From: Paractinoplanes maris
GTDB taxonomy: Bacteria; Actinomycetota; Actinomycetes; Mycobacteriales; Micromonosporaceae
Direction: 5' to 3'
Assembly (NCBI RefSeq): GCF_023544465.1
Contig: NZ_JALPVL010000011.1
Location: 333,184-397,183 of the forward strand
DNA: 64,000 nucleotides
The notes beneath the pieces were generated by a model. It was not told where the DNA came from. It saw only the letters and a list, made by a program, of their open reading frames with translations, and ran no database searches. Shown here in pieces: positions 34,742-43,761 of this stretch; positions within the stretch are counted from its first letter, which is position 1, and each line of letters starts with the position of its first letter. The position numbers were made by a program, and so were the translations under genes.

Positions 34742-35959
34742 ATGGGCGACCACGGCGCGGCGGTGCGGGAATACGAGCTTTTCACTCCCGAGGTGATGGC
34801 GGACCCCAACGGCTTTCTGCACCGGGTGCGGGCGGAAAGTCCGCTGGCCTGGTTACCGCAGCTCGACGCCTATCTCCTCACCCGGTATGCGGACGTCAAC
34901 GCGGCTCTGCGCAGCAAGCGGATGGACAGCGCCAACATGGCCCGCGTCCTGCAGCGGCTGGCGCCGGCGGAACAGCGGGAGCTGGCGCCGGTCCGCCGGT
35001 CCATCGAGATGTGGATGGGGCACACCGTGCCGGCCGACCACGTGCGCTTCCAGCAGCTGCTCAAGCGCTACTTCACGCCGGCGACGGTCGACCGGCTGCG
35101 GCCGCGGGTCCGGGAGTTCACCCACGAGCTCCTCGATGCCGTCGCCGCCAAGGGGCAGATGGACGTCGTACGGGATCTGGCCTATCCGTTGCCGGCCAAC
35201 GTCATCGCCGAGTTGCTGGGGATGCCGGTGAGTGACCGGGAGCAGTTGCAGGCGTGGTCACGGGACATCGTGCCGATCTTCAGCAACGGTGACGTCCAGC
35301 AGCTGCGGACGGCGCAGCGCAGCATGCTCGAGATGCACGACTACCTGCGGCTCATCGCGGCCGACCGCCGCCGGGCGCCCCGCGAGGACGTCCTCAGCAC
35401 GTTCGTGGCGGCCGAGGCCGAGGGCCTGATCACCGAGGACGAGGCGGTGGCCAACTGCGTGCTGCTGCTCTTCGCCGGTCATGAGACCACCGCCAACCTG
35501 ATCGCCAACGGCCTCGTCCTGCTCTTCGGCAACCCGGATCAGCTGGCGTTGCTCCGCGAGGATCCCGGCCGGATGCCGTCGGCGGTCGAGGAGATGCTGC
35601 GCTGCGACGGCCCGGCCGGGATCATCGGCCGCGTCGCCCGCGAACCGGTCGAGCTGGCCGGGCACACCGTCCCGGCCGGTCGGCACGTCTACCTGGCACT
35701 GATGGCCGCGAACCGCGATCCGGACGTCTTCGGAGACCCGGACCGCTTCGACGTGATGCGGGAGGGCAACCGGCACCTCAGTTTCGGCATGGGCACCTAC
35801 TACTGCCTGGGTGCGGCGCTGGCCCGGATGGAGACCGACGAGTGCCTCCGGATCCTGCTCGACCGGTGCCCCGATCTCCGGCCCGCCTACCAGTCGCCGG
35901 ATTGGCTGCCCTCGGCGCCGCTCGGGCATCGGCTGGGCTCCTTGCCGGTCACGTTCTGA
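34742..35959 (+). CDS. Cytochrome P450
   Basis: A 405-aa soluble class I P450. I-helix oxygen-binding motif LLLFAGHETTANL, K-helix EEMLR (ExxR), meander and the heme loop LSFGMGTYYCLGAALAR with the proximal Cys. It needs separate ferredoxin and reductase, not encoded here. It inserts one oxygen atom into an unknown substrate. ATG 34742 is chosen over a TTG at 34718 because the N-terminal pattern fits. It is convergent with the tetR–dsbA–peptide operon; joint function in a small biosynthetic cluster is possible but unproven. Confidence 0.9.
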   Translation: MGDHGAAVREYELFTPEVMADPNGFLHRVRAESPLAWLPQLDAYLLTRYADVNAALRSKRMDSANMARVLQRLAPAEQRELAPVRRSIEMWMGHTVPADHVRFQQLLKRYFTPATVDRLRPRVREFTHELLDAVAAKGQMDVVRDLAYPLPANVIAELLGMPVSDREQLQAWSRDIVPIFSNGDVQQLRTAQRSMLEMHDYLRLIAADRRRAPREDVLSTFVAAEAEGLITEDEAVANCVLLLFAGHETTANLIANGLVLLFGNPDQLALLREDPGRMPSAVEEMLRCDGPAGIIGRVAREPVELAGHTVPAGRHVYLALMAANRDPDVFGDPDRFDVMREGNRHLSFGMGTYYCLGAALARMETDECLRILLDRCPDLRPAYQSPDWLPSAPLGHRLGSLPVTF

Positions 35960-35977
35960 GCACCGAACGGTACGCGG

Positions 35978-36535
35978 TCAGCCTCGGGCGGCGCGGAGGC
36001 CACGCAGGACGAAGTCCAGGCGGCGGTGGTAGTCGTCGCGGGTCTGCTGGTCGCAGGCCCGCACGATGACGCCGCGTTCGAGGATCAGGTAGGTCAGGTC
36101 GTCGGGGGTGAGGTCGGCGCGGACGACGCCGGCCGTCTGGGCCTCGTGCAGCAGGCGGCGGCCGAACTGGCAGGCGCGCTCGAAGAGCGTGGTCAGCGGC
36201 TCGGAGTCGGGGGGCACGCGCATCAGGACGTCGTTGGCGGCGGGCTCGTCGTATTGCAGGAGCCAGGTGCGCAGCAGGTATTCCTCGAAGCGGAGCAGGG
36301 GGCCGTCGAGGGCGTCCACCGCCTCGATGATGTCGCCGATGCGGGCCGCCACCAACTCCTCGACCACCGCGTCGATCAGGCCGGTGCGGCTGCCGAAGCG
36401 GTGATAGATGGTGCCCTTGCTGACGCCGGCGGCCCGGGCCACCTCGTCGAGCGGGGTGGTCAGGCCGCCGGTGCGGAAGACGTCGAGGGCGGCGCGGCGG
36501 ATGCCCTCGACGTTGCGCCGTGCGTCGGCTCTCAC
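35978..36535 (-). CDS. TetR-family transcriptional regulator
   Basis: A 185-aa repressor. Helix-turn-helix near residues 15–60 (RRAALDVFRTGGLTTPLDEV, AGVSKGTIYHRFGSRTGLID) and a helical ligand domain after it with a putative C-terminal TetR_C fold. GTG 36535 overlaps the dsbA-like stop (GTGA), so it is the last gene of the peptide–dsbA–tetR operon and likely autoregulates it through the inverted repeat at 37371–37388. Inducer unknown. Confidence 0.85.
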   Translation of the reverse strand: MRADARRNVEGIRRAALDVFRTGGLTTPLDEVARAAGVSKGTIYHRFGSRTGLIDAVVEELVAARIGDIIEAVDALDGPLLRFEEYLLRTWLLQYDEPAANDVLMRVPPDSEPLTTLFERACQFGRRLLHEAQTAGVVRADLTPDDLTYLILERGVIVRACDQQTRDDYHRRLDFVLRGLRAARG

Positions 36536-37218
36536 GCGGGTGAGGCTGCCCGGTCCTGCCACGTGATGTCGAGGGCGCGGCGGAACATCTCGACCGGTTG
36601 GGCACCGGAGACGGCCCGTTTGTTGTCGAAGACGAAGAACGGGACGCCGCTGATGCCGAGCTCGCGGGCCCGGGCGAGGTCGGCGCGGATGTCCTGCTCG
36701 TAAGCCTTGGTCTCGAGCGCCGTCACGGCGGCGGAACGGTCCAGCCCCAGGTCGGCGGCCAGGTCGGCCAGCACCTCGTGGTCAGCCAGGTTGAGGCCGT
36801 CGGTGAACTCGGCCCGGAACAGGCGGTCGACCATCGGCAGCTCCTGGCCGTGGGCCTTGGCCAGGTGAATCATCCGGTGGGCGTCGAGCGTATTGATCAT
36901 CATCGACCGGGGGAACTGATAGTCCAGGCCGGACTCGGCGCCCCGGGCGGCCAGCTGGGCGTGCGACGCCTCGATCTGGGCCGGGGGCATGCCGTACTGC
37001 TGGGCCAGGTAGTTGTCGGCCAGGACGGCCTCGCCGACCGGGAAGCCCGGGTTGAGCTGGAAGCTGTGATAGCGGACCTGCACCGAGGAGCCGTGCGGGA
37101 ACTGCTCGACGGCCTCCTTGAGGACGGCGTTGCCCAGGTAGCAGAACGGGCACACGACGTCGCTCCAGACGTCGATCACGATCGGCTCGGCGGCACGGCC
37201 GAAGACGCTGCTGGTCAT
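36532..37218 (-). CDS. DsbA-family oxidoreductase (FrnE-like)
   Basis: A 228-aa cytosolic thioredoxin-fold protein of the DsbA/HCCA-isomerase superfamily with active site VWSDVVCPFCYLGNA (CPFC) and cis-Pro loop LGISGVPFFVFDNKRAVSGA. No signal peptide. FrnE-like members act as cytosolic disulfide isomerases or in secondary metabolism. ATG 37218 overlaps by one base the stop of a 48-codon frame with two C-terminal cysteines, so this enzyme may act on that peptide. A GTG at 37230 is an alternative start. Confidence 0.88.
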   Translation of the reverse strand: MTSSVFGRAAEPIVIDVWSDVVCPFCYLGNAVLKEAVEQFPHGSSVQVRYHSFQLNPGFPVGEAVLADNYLAQQYGMPPAQIEASHAQLAARGAESGLDYQFPRSMMINTLDAHRMIHLAKAHGQELPMVDRLFRAEFTDGLNLADHEVLADLAADLGLDRSAAVTALETKAYEQDIRADLARARELGISGVPFFVFDNKRAVSGAQPVEMFRRALDITWQDRAASPA

Positions 37219-37364
37219 CAGTCGCACCACCCGTCGACCGCGCAGACGCCGGAGTCATCGGACGACTCAAGCATGATCAGCGGCGCGGGAGCCGGCTCGG
37301 CGGCCCCCGCCTCGACCAGGTCGTCGGTCTCGACGACGAGCGGCTCAGTGCTACTTGCTTGCAT
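37218..37364 (-). CDS. 48-aa peptide, candidate RiPP precursor
   Basis: A short gene read MQASSTEPLVVETDDLVEAG at the start and ending SSDDSGVCAVDGWCD. It has an acidic, leader-like N-terminal part (Glu/Asp/Val/Leu), an Ala-Glu-Pro hinge near residues 20–28 and a C-terminal Ser/Cys-containing 'core' with a CX5C pair (Cys41, Cys47). TGA overlaps the dsbA-like ATG (TGATG). Its ATG is placed 7 bases after a TAACTT -10 element, so the message is probably leaderless. Layout recalls precursors of ribosomally made modified peptides such as FxLD-type lanthipeptides, but no lanthionine synthetase is in the window. Codon composition is typical of the genome. Function unproven. Confidence 0.6.
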   Translation of the reverse strand: MQASSTEPLVVETDDLVEAGAAEPAPAPLIMLESSDDSGVCAVDGWCD

Positions 37365-37370
37365 AGTCAA

Positions 37371-37401
37371 CAAGTTACCAGCAACTTGACGCCGCGGCCA
37401 A
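37371..37401 (-). promoter_or_regulatory. Promoter and TetR operator of the peptide–dsbA–tetR operon
   Basis: On the minus strand TTGGCC (37401–37396), an 18-base spacer, and TAACTT (37377–37372) form a reasonable sigma70-type promoter whose expected start is at the peptide ATG. The inverted repeat CAAGTT-N6-AACTTG (37371–37388) covers the -10 and is a fitting operator for the TetR protein of the same operon. Confidence 0.55.
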
Positions 37402-37426
37402 GATAGTGACTTTCGGCATCGCGAAC

Positions 37427-37437
37427 CGAAAGTTCCG
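37427..37437. promoter_or_regulatory. CGAAA-N-TTCCG motif, site 1 (hemicellulose operon)
   Basis: CGAAAGTTCCG, one base from the palindrome CGAAA-N-TTTCG reported upstream of xylanase genes in actinomycetes. It forms the right arm of ACTTTCGG…CCGAAAGT (37409–37433). The site is 176 bp before the SGNH–GH115–SGNH operon. Operator role inferred. Confidence 0.45.
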
Positions 37438-37544
37438 ACGTATTACTAAGATCGATCGTCAATAAACATGGTCATGATCCAGGTTCTTGTTCTTGACGAC
37501 ATAGATGAGCGCCTTTACGTTACGAGGGACCGTCCGATGTGTTT

Positions 37545-37575
37545 CCGAAACTTCCGGCCACCGCGGAAGCTTCGG
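37545..37575. promoter_or_regulatory. CGAAA-N-TTCCG motif, site 2, within an inverted repeat
   Basis: CGAAACTTCCG at 37546–37556 repeats site 1. CCGAAACTTCC (37545–37555) pairs with GGAAGCTTCGG (37565–37575) at 10 of 11 positions. It ends 37 bases before the first SGNH gene start, so it may be an operator or an mRNA hairpin close to the ribosome site. Confidence 0.45.
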
Positions 37576-37612
37576 CGCTTGCTGATCCCGGCGGCCGTGA
37601 AGGAGCTCCCGC

Positions 37613-38902
37613 ATGCCCACCCGACGCGAATTGCTCGCTCTGACCTCCGGCGCGGCCGTCACCGCCGCGGCCGGGCTTCCCGCCTCCGCCCAAGCCGCCG
37701 CCCCGCACGAGAGCAACGGGCACGAGAACGACTGGACAGCCACCTGGGCCGCGGCCCCGACGACCATCCCGCCCGGCTCGCCGACCGTCCTGGCCAACCA
37801 GACCGTGCGGCAGATCGTCCACTGCAGCGCCGGTGGCGACGAGATCCGCATCCGGGTCACCAACGAGTTCGGCAACGGCCCGCTGCGCATCGGCGCGGTC
37901 CGGGTCGCTCTGCGCGCCGGCGAGGGCGCCAGCACCCGGACCGTCCCGGGCACCGACCGCCGGGTGACCTTCAGCAACCGGGCCGGGCTGACCATCCCGG
38001 CCGGGTCGCCGCTGGTCAGCGACCCGGTCCGGTTGCGTGTCGCGCCCGGCGCCGACCTGGCCATCAGCCTCTACCTGCCCGCCCGCACGCCGGTCACCAC
38101 GCTGGCCGCGTTCGCCTTTCAGGACAACGTCATCGCCGACGGCGATGTCACCGCCGCGCGCTCGGTCACCCCGGTCGCGACCATCGGGCAGTACCTGTTC
38201 CTCTCCGGCGTCGCGGTGAGCGACGGCGGCCCGGCGATCGTCACCCTGGGCGACTCGATCACGAACGGTGCCAACACGCAGAACAACAGCAATCACCGCT
38301 GGCCCGACCTGCTCGCCGCGCGGCTGCGGGAAGCGCATGGGCGCACCCTGGGCGTGGCCAACGTCGGCATCTCGGGCAACCGCCTGCTGCACGACCCGAA
38401 CCCCGCCCCCGGCAGCGACGCGGAGACCTTCGCCGCGTACTTCGGGCACAGCGCCCTGCGCCGGTTCGACCGGGACGTCGTCGCACAGCCCGGCGCCCGC
38501 TTCCTCATCGTGCTGCTCGGCGTCAACGATCTCGGCCACCCGGGCACGGTCGCGCCGGAGTCCGAAGTGGTCACCGCCGACGACCTGATCGCCGGGCACC
38601 GCCAGCTGATCGCCCGCGCGCACGCGGCCGGGCTGGTCGCCGTCGGCGGCACGATCCTGCCGTTCAAGGGCGACACGCTCGGCTTCTACACCGAGGCCAA
38701 CGAGCGCAAGCGGGACGTGCTCAACCGCTGGATCCGGGCCGGCGGCGAGTACGACGGTGTGGCCGACTTCGACCGGGCCATGCGCGACCCGGCCGACCCA
38801 CTGCGGCTCAATCCGGCCTACGACAGCGGTGACGGCCTGCATCCCAACGACGCCGGCATGGCCGTGATGGCCGACGCCGTGCCGCTGAGGATGTTCGCAT
38901 GA
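37613..38902 (+). CDS. Secreted SGNH/GDSL hydrolase (putative carbohydrate esterase)
   Basis: A 429-aa exported protein with a Tat-like start (MPTRRELLALTSGAAVTAAA). An N-terminal beta domain (DWTATWAAAPTTIPPGSPTV) is followed by the SGNH domain: block I VTLGDSITNGAN (catalytic Ser), block III VLLGVNDLG, and block V SGDGLHPNDAG (Asp/His). The arrangement matches actinobacterial SGNH esterases related to acetylxylan and rhamnogalacturonan esterases. Start follows GAAGGAG. Its stop overlaps the GH115 start (ATGA), so it is coupled to an alpha-glucuronidase and probably removes acyl groups from xylan. Confidence 0.88.
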   Translation: MPTRRELLALTSGAAVTAAAGLPASAQAAAPHESNGHENDWTATWAAAPTTIPPGSPTVLANQTVRQIVHCSAGGDEIRIRVTNEFGNGPLRIGAVRVALRAGEGASTRTVPGTDRRVTFSNRAGLTIPAGSPLVSDPVRLRVAPGADLAISLYLPARTPVTTLAAFAFQDNVIADGDVTAARSVTPVATIGQYLFLSGVAVSDGGPAIVTLGDSITNGANTQNNSNHRWPDLLAARLREAHGRTLGVANVGISGNRLLHDPNPAPGSDAETFAAYFGHSALRRFDRDVVAQPGARFLIVLLGVNDLGHPGTVAPESEVVTADDLIAGHRQLIARAHAAGLVAVGGTILPFKGDTLGFYTEANERKRDVLNRWIRAGGEYDGVADFDRAMRDPADPLRLNPAYDSGDGLHPNDAGMAVMADAVPLRMFA

Positions 38903-41868
38903 GGGCCGCGATCGCGGTCGCCGCGATAACCGGACTTCTCGTGGCCGCGCCCGTGCCGGTTGGGGCCGCGCCGAGTGAGGCCGCGCGGGGCAAAGACAGC
39001 AAGTCGTACGTCTCCACGGAGAACGGCCCCGGCCGATTCCCGCTGAGAGGCGCGCCGCTGGTGGTGAGCAAGGACGACTACGCCGGTGTGATCCGGGTGG
39101 TCGACGACCTGCGAACCGACCTGGGAAAGGTCACCGGCGTCGAGCCGGCGGTCGGCCACGACACCATTCCCGGCGGACGCGACCCGGTCATCGTCGGCAC
39201 CATCGGCAAGAGCCCATTGATCGACCGCATCATCGCGCGCGGCAAACTCGATGTGCGCGGGGTCGAGGGCAAGTGGGAGACCACTGTCGAACAGGTCGTC
39301 GAAAATCCCCTCCCAGGCGTACGTCGGGCCTTTGTCATCGCCGGCAGCGACCAGCGCGGCAGCATCTACGGCGCCTACGACCTGTCCCGGACCATCGGCA
39401 TCTCGCCCTGGCATTTCTGGGACGACGTGCCGGTGCAGAAGAAGGCCGAGCTCTTTGTGCGGCCCGGCCGGCACACCCAGGGCACGCCCAAGGTGAAATA
39501 CCGCGGGTTCTTCATCAACGACGAGAACCCGGCCACCGGCACCTGGGCCCCCGGCTACTTCGGCCCGGGCAAGGCGCCCGGCTATCCCGGCGGATTGACC
39601 AGCGACTACTTCGCGAAGGTCTTCGAGACCATGCTGCGGCTGAAGGCCAACTATCTGTGGCCGGCCGTGTGGGGACGAGCCTTCGCCGAGGACGACCCGC
39701 TCAATCACGCCACCGCGAGCTTCTACGGCGTCGTGATGGGGACCTCGCACGAGGCGCCGATGATGCGGGGCATCGAGGAATGGAACCGGCACCCCACCGG
39801 TACGGGGGAGTGGAGCTTCCGCCGGAATCCGGACGCCATCAAAGCCTATTGGCGGGACGGCGCCGAACGGATGCGCGACCAGAACATCGAGGGCGTGATA
39901 ACGCTCGGCATGCGCGGGAACGGCGATGTCTCCCTGCCCGACGGCGACGGCATCGACCTGATGTCGTCGATCATCGACAGCCAGCGGCAGATCCTGCGCG
40001 AGACCGGGCTCATCGACCGGCCCCAGGTGCAGACCCTCTACAAGGAGGTGCAGCGCTACTGGGACAACGGATACCGGCCGCCGGACGACGTCACGGTCGT
40101 GTTCTGCGACGACAACTGGGGCAACCTGCGCAAGCTGCCCGACCCGTCGCTGCCGGCGCGCAGCGGGGGCTACGGCATGTACTACCACTTCGACTATGTC
40201 GGCGACGGCCGCAACTACAAGTGGGCCGACACCATCAACCTCACCAATACGTGGGAGCAGTTGAATCTCGCGTACCGCAAGGGGGTCGACCGCCTCTGGG
40301 TGGTGAACGTGGGCGACCTCAAGAACGAGGAGCTGCCGACCCAGTTCTTCCTCGACTACGCGTGGAACCCGGACGCCCTGCCGGTCACCGGGATCGACGA
40401 CTGGACCCGCGAGTTCGCCGCGCAGAACTTCGGCCAATCGCTCGCGCCGGCCGTGGCCGAGCTTCTCGACGAGTACGGTTTCCTGCAGTCGCGCCGCAAG
40501 CCGGAACTGCTCAACCGGCGGATCACTGTCGATCCGGCCAAGGACCTCAGCACCGATCCGACCGCGGTGGTCTACAACGATCAGGCCACCCCGTTCAGCC
40601 TCACCGACTACGGCGAGATGGACCGCGTGACCGAGGCCTGGATCGACCTCGCCCGGCGGGCGACCCGACTGAAAGCACGGGTTCCCGCGGCGTGGCAGGA
40701 CGCTTTCTATCAGCTCGTCTACTACCAGATCAAAGACACGGCCATCATCTACGAGCTGCGGCGCGCGCAATTCACCAATCTCGCCTACGCGGCTCAGGGA
40801 CGCGCGGCGACGAACGAGCTCGCCGACACCGCGGAACGGCTCTTCGCCGAGGACCAGGCGATGAGCGACTACTACAACAACACCCTCGCGGGCGGGAAGT
40901 GGAAGAACTGGCAGCTGCAACCCAAGATCGGGTACGGCAACGTCGAGCGCTACGGCCCGAACGCGCCCTGGCAGCAGCCGGAACTGAACAATGTCGCCCT
41001 CCCGGACGAGATCTACCCGCACCTCAAGCGCATCGCCGTGCCGCCGGCGGCCTCGATGGGCGTCGCGCTGGACGGCGGCTCGGAAACCACTCTCCCGCAA
41101 TTCAGTCCGTGGCAATCGCAACGGCCGCAATACCTCGACGTCTACAACAAGGGCACCACGCCGTTCCGATACCGGATCACCACGGGCGCGTCGTGGGTGC
41201 ACGTGGCGCCGGCGTCCGGTGTGGTCGACGACGAGACCCGGGTGACGGTGAAGGTGGACTGGCGGCGTGCGCCCAAGGGCGTCACGACGGTGCCGATCAC
41301 CGTCACCGGGGCCGGATCGACGACTGTCGTGCAAGCGCCGATCGAGAATCCGGCGATCAAGCCGGTCGGGTTCCTCGAGGCCAACGGCTATGTGGCCATG
41401 GAAGCCGACCACTACAGCGGCAAGGCCGGAAAGTGGCAGCTGCTGCCGGGCATCGGCAAGACCGGCAACGGGCTCACGCCGGTCGGCGGAGCCGGGGCCC
41501 GGCTCGACTACAAGATGACGCTCACCAGCACCGGGCCGGTGAAGGTCACGGCGTACCTGTCGCCTCGTAACAACGTGTTGCCGGGTGACGGGCTCAAATA
41601 CGGGGTGTCCATCGACGGGCAGTCACCGCAGGTGGTCAACGTGACCAAGGCGACCGGCGCCAACGACACCACGATGAACCGGCAGTGGGCGCGCAACACG
41701 TCCGACAACATCAACCGCACGACAACCACCCACACGATCGACACACCCGGTGCGCACACGCTGACGTTCTGGGCGGTCGACCCCACGGTGATCGTGCAGC
41801 GGCTGGTCGTGGACACCGGCGGGGTCAAGTACAGCTACCTCGGCCCGCCCGAGAGCCGGAGGTCCTGA
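38899..41868 (+). CDS. Secreted GH115 xylan alpha-glucuronidase
   Basis: A 989-aa secreted enzyme. Signal peptide to about residue 24. Family GH115 features: VIAGSDQRGSIYGAYDLSRT, GISPWHFWDDVPVQKK, KYRGFFINDENPATGTWAPG, RLKANYLWPAVWGRAFAEDD and VMGTSHEAPMMRG, then a C-terminal beta-rich region with an Ig-like and a CBM-like module. GH115 removes 4-O-methyl-glucuronate from internal xylose residues of glucuronoxylan. It is flanked by two SGNH esterase genes with overlapping or 1-base spacing, forming an operon for xylan side chains. Confidence 0.93.
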   Translation: MRAAIAVAAITGLLVAAPVPVGAAPSEAARGKDSKSYVSTENGPGRFPLRGAPLVVSKDDYAGVIRVVDDLRTDLGKVTGVEPAVGHDTIPGGRDPVIVGTIGKSPLIDRIIARGKLDVRGVEGKWETTVEQVVENPLPGVRRAFVIAGSDQRGSIYGAYDLSRTIGISPWHFWDDVPVQKKAELFVRPGRHTQGTPKVKYRGFFINDENPATGTWAPGYFGPGKAPGYPGGLTSDYFAKVFETMLRLKANYLWPAVWGRAFAEDDPLNHATASFYGVVMGTSHEAPMMRGIEEWNRHPTGTGEWSFRRNPDAIKAYWRDGAERMRDQNIEGVITLGMRGNGDVSLPDGDGIDLMSSIIDSQRQILRETGLIDRPQVQTLYKEVQRYWDNGYRPPDDVTVVFCDDNWGNLRKLPDPSLPARSGGYGMYYHFDYVGDGRNYKWADTINLTNTWEQLNLAYRKGVDRLWVVNVGDLKNEELPTQFFLDYAWNPDALPVTGIDDWTREFAAQNFGQSLAPAVAELLDEYGFLQSRRKPELLNRRITVDPAKDLSTDPTAVVYNDQATPFSLTDYGEMDRVTEAWIDLARRATRLKARVPAAWQDAFYQLVYYQIKDTAIIYELRRAQFTNLAYAAQGRAATNELADTAERLFAEDQAMSDYYNNTLAGGKWKNWQLQPKIGYGNVERYGPNAPWQQPELNNVALPDEIYPHLKRIAVPPAASMGVALDGGSETTLPQFSPWQSQRPQYLDVYNKGTTPFRYRITTGASWVHVAPASGVVDDETRVTVKVDWRRAPKGVTTVPITVTGAGSTTVVQAPIENPAIKPVGFLEANGYVAMEADHYSGKAGKWQLLPGIGKTGNGLTPVGGAGARLDYKMTLTSTGPVKVTAYLSPRNNVLPGDGLKYGVSIDGQSPQVVNVTKATGANDTTMNRQWARNTSDNINRTTTTHTIDTPGAHTLTFWAVDPTVIVQRLVVDTGGVKYSYLGPPESRRS

Positions 41869-41869
41869 C

Positions 41870-43111
41870 ATGCGACGCAGGACGCTGCTCGGCATCGGGG
41901 GCGTGGCGATGCTCCCCGGGCCGGCGTTGGCCGCCGGGCCGGCCCCGGCCCGAGGGAAGCGTTGGATCCACACGTGGACGGCGATGCCGCAGCTCACCGA
42001 GCCGGGCAACCTGCCGCCCGCGCCCTTCACCGGCGAGAGCGCGGTGCTGGTCGACACGACGCTGCGGCAGACCGTGCACGTGACGGTCGGCGGTCCCCGC
42101 GTACGCGTGCGCTTCTCCAACGCGTTCGGCGGCGCCGCCCTGCCGATCACCGCGGCGGCGGTGGCTCACCCGGTCGGCGGCCGGGCCGGCGTGTCCGGGA
42201 TCGTCCCCGGTTCGAGCCGCCCGCTCACCTTCGGCGGGCGGCGCTCGGTCACGGTGCCGGTCGGCGCGCAGATCGTCTCCGACCCGGTGCCGCTGCCGGC
42301 CGGGCGCGGCCAGAACCTCACCATCACGGTGTACCTGGCGACCGGCCAGGCCACCCTCAACCTCACCTCGCACCCCGGGTCGCGCACGACCTCGTACCTC
42401 GTCAACGGTGACCATCACGCCGAGCCGGACCTGCCCGGCGCGGCCGCCGTGGCGCACTGGTATCTGATCAGCGGCGTCGAGGTCGAGTCGGACGGGCCGG
42501 CGCTGGCGATCGTCGGGGACTCGCTCACCGACGGGCGAGGGTCCACGACCGACGGGAACGACCGGTGGCCCGACCAGCTGTTCGCCCGGGGGCCGCGCGC
42601 GGCCGTGCTCAATCAGGCGGCCGGCGGCAACCGGGTGCTCAACGACGGGCTCGGGCCGAGCGTGCTGGCCCGGCTCGACCGCGACGTGCTGGCGACCAGC
42701 GGGGTCGACCGGATGTTGCTGTTCGAGGGGGTCAACGACATCGGGACGGCCCCGGCGACGGTGGCCGACCAGAAGGCGGTGCTGGACGACCTGCTGGTGG
42801 CCTGCGAGCAGATCGTGCTGCGCGCGCACGCGGTCGATCTACGGGTCTACGGGGCGACGATCACCCCGTTCGGCGGCAACACCGGCTATGACGACGCCGG
42901 CGGCTTGCGCGAGGCCACCCGTACGGCGGTGAACGCGGCCGTCCGGCGCCGGGGCCTGTTCGACGGGGTGGCCGACTTCGACGCCGCCGTCCGCGACCCG
43001 GCCGTCCCCCGTCAGCTGCGGCCGGACTACGACACGGGCGACCACCTGCACCTGAACCCGGCCGGCTACCGGGCGATCGCCCAGGCGGTGCCGCTGCGCT
43101 GGCTGAGCTGA
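41870..43111 (+). CDS. Second secreted SGNH/GDSL hydrolase
   Basis: A 413-aa exported protein (MRRRTLLGIGGVAMLPGPAL, Tat-like or Sec signal) with the same two-part architecture as the first SGNH enzyme of the operon: N-terminal beta domain (RWIHTWTAMPQLTEPGNLPP), block I IVGDSLTDGRG, block III LLFEGVNDIG, block V TGDHLHLNPAGY. The two paralogues are clearly diverged, so they probably take different ester groups or positions. It begins one base after the GH115 stop. Confidence 0.88.
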   Translation: MRRRTLLGIGGVAMLPGPALAAGPAPARGKRWIHTWTAMPQLTEPGNLPPAPFTGESAVLVDTTLRQTVHVTVGGPRVRVRFSNAFGGAALPITAAAVAHPVGGRAGVSGIVPGSSRPLTFGGRRSVTVPVGAQIVSDPVPLPAGRGQNLTITVYLATGQATLNLTSHPGSRTTSYLVNGDHHAEPDLPGAAAVAHWYLISGVEVESDGPALAIVGDSLTDGRGSTTDGNDRWPDQLFARGPRAAVLNQAAGGNRVLNDGLGPSVLARLDRDVLATSGVDRMLLFEGVNDIGTAPATVADQKAVLDDLLVACEQIVLRAHAVDLRVYGATITPFGGNTGYDDAGGLREATRTAVNAAVRRRGLFDGVADFDAAVRDPAVPRQLRPDYDTGDHLHLNPAGYRAIAQAVPLRWLS

Positions 43112-43132
43112 CCGCGGTGAGAGACTCGGCCG

Positions 43133-43738
43133 GTGACATTCCGGGGCTGGCCGAGTGAGGCCCTCGAGTTCTACGACGGGCTCGAGGCCGACAACTCCAA
43201 GACGTATTGGACCGCGCACCAGGCTTTCTACGAGGAGCGGGTGCGCGGGCCCATGCGAGAGCTGCTGGCCGAGCTGGAGCCGGAGTTCGGGAGCGGCAAG
43301 ATCTTCCGGCCCTATCGGGACGTGCGCTTCAGCAAGGACAAGTCGCCCTACAAGACGCACCTCGGGGCGTGGCTCGACATGGGCGGATACCTCCAGCTGT
43401 CGGGCGCCGGGCTGGCCGCGGGCTGTGGGCTCTATCAGATGGAGAAGGAGCAGCTCGAGCGCTACCGGCGGGCGGTGGCCGACGACCGGGCCGGGGCTGA
43501 GCTCGAGGCGATCGCGGGCTCGGTGGGCGTACACGGGCACGGGTCCTTGAAAACGGCACCGCGCGGCTACCCCCAGGATCACCCGCGCGCCGACCTGTTG
43601 CGGCACAAGGGTTTGACCACGTGGCGGGAGTGGGAGCCGGCGGCCTGGCTCGGGACGGCGGCCGCCAAGAAACGGATCGTCGACTTCCTGCGGGCGAGCC
43701 GCCCGCTGCGCGATTGGCTCGACGCGAACGTGCGGTGA
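43133..43738 (+). CDS. DUF2461 family protein
   Basis: A 201-aa protein of family DUF2461: FRGWPSEALEFYDGLEADNSK at the start, then KIFRPYRDVRFSKDKSPYKT and GGYLQLSGAGLAAGCGLYQM. About the family's normal length. No enzymatic function is established for the family. GTG 43133 lies 21 bases after the SGNH gene and it may be read through from that operon, but a functional link is doubtful. Confidence 0.88.
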   Translation: MTFRGWPSEALEFYDGLEADNSKTYWTAHQAFYEERVRGPMRELLAELEPEFGSGKIFRPYRDVRFSKDKSPYKTHLGAWLDMGGYLQLSGAGLAAGCGLYQMEKEQLERYRRAVADDRAGAELEAIAGSVGVHGHGSLKTAPRGYPQDHPRADLLRHKGLTTWREWEPAAWLGTAAAKKRIVDFLRASRPLRDWLDANVR

Positions 43739-43761
43739 CCTCACGCCTTAAGCTGCCCGGC

